Origin: CAMQRS01 sp964370065
GTDB lineage: Bacteria > Bacillota_I > Bacilli_A > Erysipelotrichales > Erysipelotrichaceae
NCBI GenBank assembly: GCA_964370065.1
Contig: CAYJGK010000012.1
Location: forward strand, 1-45,096
DNA: 45,096 bases
Direction of reading: 5' to 3'
Both the position numbers and the translations under genes were made by a program. Positions 42,568 through 45,096 of this stretch are shown here, in pieces. The first letter of the stretch is position 1. Each line of letters starts with the position of its first letter. The notes under the pieces were generated by a model. That model ran no database searches and was not told the origin of the DNA. It worked only from the letters and a program-made list of their open reading frames with translations.

Positions 42568-42603
42568 AAACCTGTCAAAAACCTGCCAAAAACCTGTCAA
42601 AAA
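42568..42603. repeat. Three tandem 11-bp repeats
   Basis: AACCTGTCAAA, AACCTGCCAAA, AACCTGTCAAA: CCTG occurs at 42571, 42582 and 42593, exactly 11 bp apart, so all copies face the same side of the helix. They lie between the lysS terminator and the 3' end of the XRE gene, where the accessory minus-strand block begins. Confidence 0.8.
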
Positions 42604-42608
42604 TGTAC

Positions 42609-42633
42609 AAAAAAGACCGATGATTAATCGGTC
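42609..42633 (-). terminator. Terminator of the XRE gene
   Basis: On the minus strand GACCGAT (42627-42633) and ATCGGTC (42615-42621) enclose a 5-nt loop, followed by six T. Confidence 0.85.
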
Positions 42634-42644
42634 AATGATTCAGT

Positions 42645-43295
42645 TTATTTGTTTGAGTTATACTCATAACTTTTTTTGTCTTGGTTTGACAAAAACTTAT
42701 TCAACAGTATGCAAATTACAATATAAGCAATCCAACCCAATCCGTAGACAATAAAGGAATTTCCAAGTTCTAATGTTGGTCGAACTTTAAAAGTGTACCC
42801 ACCGATTGTACTTTGGACTAAGTTAAACATACATGAGTATGGTATTAATACTAATAACCAAATATTAATAGTCCAAAATTGTTTTCTTGCTTTTTCCTTA
42901 TATTCTCCAGTATATTGCCCAACAAAAAATATCATCGTTCCCATTGCCATAAGTATTAAACCACCAGCTACTGAGAAAGCTGTTTGTTCCACCTCCCAAA
43001 TAATAATAGCTGCAATCAATCCGACAAAGTTAAGCGCAGTAGCTACTATAGCAAAAATTCGTGCATCTGATTTATCAGTTGTATTCTCTGACTTTTGTTC
43101 AATACCTTTTATAATATAATCTGTTGTAACTTCAAAATAATCACTTAATAACATAATTTTATCAATATCGGGTATACTTTGTTCACTTTCCCATTTTGAA
43201 ACAGCTTGCCTTGAAACACCTACCTTGTCAGCAAGTTCTTCTTGAGAAATACCTTTTACTTTTCTTAAATGTTGAATTCTATCTGCTATGTTCAT
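42645..43295 (-). CDS. XRE-family regulator with membrane-spanning C-terminus
   Basis: 216 residues from the ATG at 43295, which has AAAGGAG upstream; the longer frame runs through the promoter. Residues 1-60 are a helix-turn-helix domain (I-R..L-R-K-V-K-G-I-S-Q-E-E-L-A-D-K-V-G-V-S-R-Q, then A-V-S-K-W-E). A linker (about 65-80) is followed by four hydrophobic segments in the remaining 130 residues. Membrane-tethered XRE proteins of this kind are common in Bacillota, and their signals are unknown. Two palindromes in the promoter suggest autoregulation. Confidence 0.85.
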   Translation of the reverse strand: MNIADRIQHLRKVKGISQEELADKVGVSRQAVSKWESEQSIPDIDKIMLLSDYFEVTTDYIIKGIEQKSENTTDKSDARIFAIVATALNFVGLIAAIIIWEVEQTAFSVAGGLILMAMGTMIFFVGQYTGEYKEKARKQFWTINIWLLVLIPYSCMFNLVQSTIGGYTFKVRPTLELGNSFIVYGLGWIAYIVICILLNKFLSNQDKKSYEYNSNK

Positions 43296-43324
43296 AGTTA
43301 ATAACTCCTTTCTTTTATGGTTTA

Positions 43325-43333
43325 ATTTTAGCA
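43325..43333 (-). promoter_or_regulatory. Extended -10 promoter of the XRE gene
   Basis: On the minus strand TGcTAAAAT (hexamer 43325-43330), 29 nt before the start. A palindrome abuts it upstream. Confidence 0.5.
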
Positions 43334-43340
43334 AAACCAT

Positions 43341-43354
43341 TGGTTGCATAACCA
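43341..43354. promoter_or_regulatory. Putative operator 1 of the XRE gene
   Basis: TGGTT-GCAT-AACCA, a 5-bp interrupted palindrome sitting between the expected -35 and -10 positions. It shares GTTGCA with operator 2. Confidence 0.4.
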
Positions 43355-43382
43355 CCATTCATGCATTGAGATATGTCAACCG

Positions 43383-43396
43383 ATAGTTGCAACTAT
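43383..43396. promoter_or_regulatory. Putative operator 2 of the XRE gene
   Basis: ATAGTTGCAACTAT, a perfect 14-bp palindrome 42 bp from the first site (four helical turns), consistent with cooperative binding of a dimeric HTH protein. Confidence 0.4.
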
Positions 43397-43465
43397 GTTT
43401 TTAGCACTCAAACTACTATAAATTTTGTTCATACTTAAATTATAAATTACTACTTCGTTTTATGT

Positions 43466-43996
43466 TCATTTTGCGAAGTTAATGAAATTAGATTGATATA
43501 ATTCATAATCAATAGAGGAATGAAGTTCACCAACTTGATTTCTCCACGAGTTTTCATTGATGCGTAGCTTTATAAATCCTAGTTGCTCATAAACGCGTTG
43601 AGCTCTTTCGTTTTTTAAATCAGTATTTAGGATAATTTTCTTGTATGCCATGTCATTGAATAACGAAGATATCATCATGCTTAAAAGAATTTTTCCAGCA
43701 CCTTTATTTTGTTTAGAAAAGTCGCAAATTTTTATTCCAATTTCAGCAATTCCGTTTCCTTTGTTATGATAGTTCATTTCACCTACTGCTATATTATCGA
43801 TTTCAATGATTAGTCGTCTATGGGTGTCATCTCTATCTTTTTCTAAACTATCAGCAATTGATTGTGCAGTTTGACCTGTTCCATTTGGAAATCCTGCATG
43901 TGCCATTATTTTTCCATCATTCCACCATGAGGCAAGCTGTCCAGCATCGGTTATTACTGCGTTTCTGATAATTAGATTTTTGTATTCAAGAAACAT
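43466..43996 (-). CDS. GNAT family N-acetyltransferase (RimJ/RimL type)
   Basis: 176 residues. The order is typical of Acetyltransf_3: I-I-R-N-A at the start, W-N-D-G-K near 26, a G-E-M-N-Y strand near 72, the acetyl-CoA loop N-K-G-A-G-K near 96-101, and N-E-R-A-Q-R-V-Y-E-Q-L-G-F near 127-139. The substrate is unknown: ribosomal protein, small molecule or antibiotic. GGAGGAG precedes the ATG. It lies in the accessory block next to the Abi module. A distant TGgTAAAAT near 44142 could be its promoter; apart from that the bases between 43997 and 44179 show no clear gene. Confidence 0.82.
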   Translation of the reverse strand: MFLEYKNLIIRNAVITDAGQLASWWNDGKIMAHAGFPNGTGQTAQSIADSLEKDRDDTHRRLIIEIDNIAVGEMNYHNKGNGIAEIGIKICDFSKQNKGAGKILLSMMISSLFNDMAYKKIILNTDLKNERAQRVYEQLGFIKLRINENSWRNQVGELHSSIDYELYQSNFINFAK

Positions 43997-44179
43997 TATT
44001 CTCCTCCATTTTTGAGAGTTTAAAATATATACACCCTCCAGTTTTTTACTTGACGAACAAATACTATGTTTCTAATAAGTAATCATTCTGCCATTTTATT
44101 TAATATTTTAACGTCGAAGCGATACAAGCAAACTGATATGAATTTTACCAGCAAATAGCATTCAACTAACCTCGTATAT

Positions 44180-44239
44180 AAAAAATAAGAGGTATGCCGC
44201 GGCACTCCCCTCGCAAAACACATAAGTGTTTTTCCTACT
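44180..44239 (-). ncRNA. Small structured RNA, copy A (Abi-associated)
   Basis: About 60 nt on the minus strand. The 5' hairpin is AAAACAC / GTGTTTT (44226-44232 with 44215-44221). A GC linker follows, then a terminator-like hairpin GAGG-(GGA)-GTGC...GCAT-A-CCTC (44212 to 44189) and a T run. It has its own promoter. Compared with copy B, three base pairs of the first stem differ with full compensation, while GCGAGGGG and GGCATACCTC are unchanged. That is the signature of a functional structured RNA. I recall an 'abiF RNA' motif reported next to Abi_2 genes; identity with it is not verified. Confidence 0.7.
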
Positions 44240-44245
44240 GCAATT

Positions 44246-44274
44246 ATATTATCAATTGAAATACAATTTGTCAA
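44246..44274 (-). promoter_or_regulatory. Promoter of small RNA copy A
   Basis: On the minus strand TTGACA (44269-44274), a 17-nt spacer, TAATAT (44246-44251). The bases around it resemble the 3' end of the Abi gene, including an in-frame stop. Confidence 0.75.
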
Positions 44275-44308
44275 TAACTCTGCCAACGGTGAGGAGAAGG
44301 CGAAGAAT

Positions 44309-44368
44309 AAAAAAATAGAGGTATGCCGTAGCACACCCCTCGCAAAATGTTTTCACATTTTTTTACCT
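44309..44368 (-). ncRNA. Small structured RNA, copy B (Abi-associated)
   Basis: About 60 nt on the minus strand, immediately downstream of the Abi gene. The 5' hairpin is AAAATGT / ACATTTT (44355-44361 with 44344-44350, GAAA loop). A GC linker follows, then GAGG-(GGT)-GTGC-TACG-GCAT-A-CCTC (44341 to 44318) and seven T. The asymmetric G-rich bulge in the second stem is shared with copy A and could be a protein contact. Its promoter overlaps the Abi stop codon. The 34-nt spacer separating the two units is not repeated. Confidence 0.7.
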
Positions 44369-44374
44369 AAATTT

Positions 44375-44403
44375 ATTTTACCTATTTGGATACCAATTGT
44401 CAA
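44375..44403 (-). promoter_or_regulatory. Promoter of small RNA copy B, inside the Abi gene end
   Basis: On the minus strand TTGACA (44398-44403) lies in codons I-D-N of the Abi gene, a 17-nt spacer follows, and TAAAAT (44375-44380) begins with the gene's TAA stop codon. Confidence 0.78.
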
Positions 44404-45096
44404 TAACAATATTTAGAAAATCAAAGCTAGTGCGGATTGTATCGTTGTTATTATAGTAGTTTTTGTTTTTAAGCATTCTTTGTTTGAATAAAGTCAATTT
44501 AGCAGTTGCTTTAGTTTTAACACCAATACTAGTAACAACTTTATCATAAACATACAATAAAGTAACGATTTGTTGTATTCTAGAATTACTCATTTTATGA
44601 TTTCGTACGTTTCTTGACAATTCTTTAATAGAACCAAGCGCCATGTTTATAGAGTGACTCGTTGGGTGTGATGAATGACCAGGCAATAAATCACTGATTA
44701 TACAACTACTATGAGCAGCAGCGTTTCTTATGTCTTTGCAAACTCTAAGCATAAAAAATTTATTCTTCATTTCTTTACTGTTATATCGAGCTGCGCAAAA
44801 TCCATAAAAAGATACTAGGCGACCAAAAGGAATTAATTCTAAGAATATCCATATAGGTAACTTGGAAAAATCAGCAACAGTTAAGTCTCTGTAATATTCC
44901 GTGTTAATATTTCGTTTTATTTCAGATATAAGTAGTTGCTGATAATTTTCATCTAATGTATTTAAAAAATCGTTACAAATTGAATATCCATCTTCATTAT
45001 TTTCTTCTGCAATACGTAGTAATTCTATTTTAGTATAATGTTCAATATCAAAAGATAACTGTGCTAACATATATCTTAATTCCATATCAATAATGG
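44378..45096 (-). CDS. Abi_2/AbiF-like HEPN protein, 5' end outside the window
   Basis: At least 239 codons; the frame is open to the window edge, and the first ATG in view (45085) looks internal, since the flanking I-I-D-M-E-L-R-Y-M-L matches the middle of Abi_2 proteins (l-D-x-x-L-R-y-l-L). The HEPN ribonuclease motif R-N-A-A-A-H (RNxxxH) is at 44711-44728. Abi_2 proteins (AbiD, AbiF) cause phage abortive infection, and HEPN domains usually act as metal-independent RNases. Two small structured RNAs follow directly, the first with its promoter in this gene's last codons. I expect an RNA-neutralised or RNA-guided toxin; that is inference. Confidence 0.8.
   Translation of the reverse strand, partial: IIDMELRYMLAQLSFDIEHYTKIELLRIAEENNEDGYSICNDFLNTLDENYQQLLISEIKRNINTEYYRDLTVADFSKLPIWIFLELIPFGRLVSFYGFCAARYNSKEMKNKFFMLRVCKDIRNAAAHSSCIISDLLPGHSSHPTSHSINMALGSIKELSRNVRNHKMSNSRIQQIVTLLYVYDKVVTSIGVKTKATAKLTLFKQRMLKNKNYYNNNDTIRTSFDFLNIVIDNWYPNR

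Larger units (their letters stand above)
44180..44278 (-). repeat. 99-bp tandem unit, copy A
   Basis: Same layout as copy B at 44309-44407: GTTATTGACA, 17-nt spacer, -10, 5' hairpin, G-rich bulged hairpin, T run. Both copies are 99 bp. Promoter elements and the second hairpin are best conserved. Confidence 0.8.
44309..44407 (-). repeat. 99-bp tandem unit, copy B
   Basis: The copy that overlaps the Abi coding end by 30 bp (44378-44407). It is the likely parent, since copy A carries a non-functional version of the last Abi codons. Confidence 0.75.

Noticed and set aside
43997..44090. Possible gene remnant upstream of the GNAT gene (minus strand, ending F-V-R-Q-V-K-N-W-R-V-Y-I-F)
   Set aside because: The open stretch is only about 20 codons after a stop and I cannot tie it to a known family with confidence.
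44083..44334. 83-codon minus-strand ORF spanning the small-RNA region
   Set aside because: It covers both terminator hairpins and the copy A promoter, has no ribosome binding site, and its composition looks random. The structured-RNA reading explains the sequence better.
44180..44407. Two-copy repeat as a minimal CRISPR array
   Set aside because: The units are 99 bp with internal promoters and terminators, the spacer is single and 34 nt, and no cas genes are visible. Tandem small-RNA genes explain it better.

Overview
The window looks like chromosomal DNA of a low-GC Bacillota, most likely a relative of the Erysipelotrichia. The grounds are strong AT bias, AGGAGG-type ribosome binding sites, Rho-independent terminators nearly everywhere, T-box, FMN and purine riboswitches, and the gene content. 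The species cannot be named from the sequence alone. Nearly everything from 1 to about 38.4 kb reads on the plus strand. The exception is a riboflavin-transporter gene at 18.4-19.0 kb. After 42.6 kb the genes are on the minus strand and look accessory.

Layout. 1-0.4 kb: the 3' end of a sortase-anchored surface protein. 0.6-5.3 kb: S41 (Ctp) protease, uvrB, and an MFS transporter overlapping uvrB. 5.4-10.3 kb: envelope genes (O-antigen-ligase-like polymerase, DUF1146 protein, mbl, tagO/wecA), then a phosphoesterase and a PemK/MazF-like protein. 10.3-14.1 kb: the tilS-hpt-ftsH cluster. 14.2-18.3 kb: ispD, fba, a GlmU-type acetyltransferase lacking its uridyltransferase half, prs, and a cytidylate-kinase-like protein. 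18.4-19.1 kb: ribU under an FMN riboswitch (minus). 19.2-29.0 kb: the purine operon purE-L-C-M-N-H-purF-like. It sits behind a guanine-type riboswitch and, after that, a second leader containing a 21-codon ORF that runs into a terminator hairpin. 29.2-30.5 kb: a cation/proton antiporter. 30.5-38.0 kb: upp, a small AtpZ-like gene and the complete F-ATP synthase operon atpI-B-E-F-H-A-G-D-C, whose c subunit carries a Na+-binding signature. 38.1-42.5 kb: zinc-ribbon membrane protein, class B sortase (minus), tRNA-Gly(TCC) (minus), HAD phosphatase, and T-box-controlled lysS. 42.6-45.1 kb (minus): membrane-linked XRE regulator, GNAT acetyltransferase, two tandem ~60-nt small RNAs, and an Abi_2/AbiF-like HEPN protein cut by the window edge.

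How it fits together. prs makes PRPP, which hpt, upp, the pur genes and the purF-like enzyme use. A purine aptamer senses the end product. The envelope genes (mbl, tagO, polymerase, sortase, surface protein) and ATP synthase are housekeeping. The most unusual region is the right end: a predicted HEPN RNase gene whose 3' end carries the promoter of a small structured RNA, and that whole promoter-RNA-terminator unit is duplicated in tandem with compensatory stem changes. This fits an RNA-regulated abortive-infection or toxin-antitoxin module of the AbiF kind. The second most interesting region is the two-stage purE leader.
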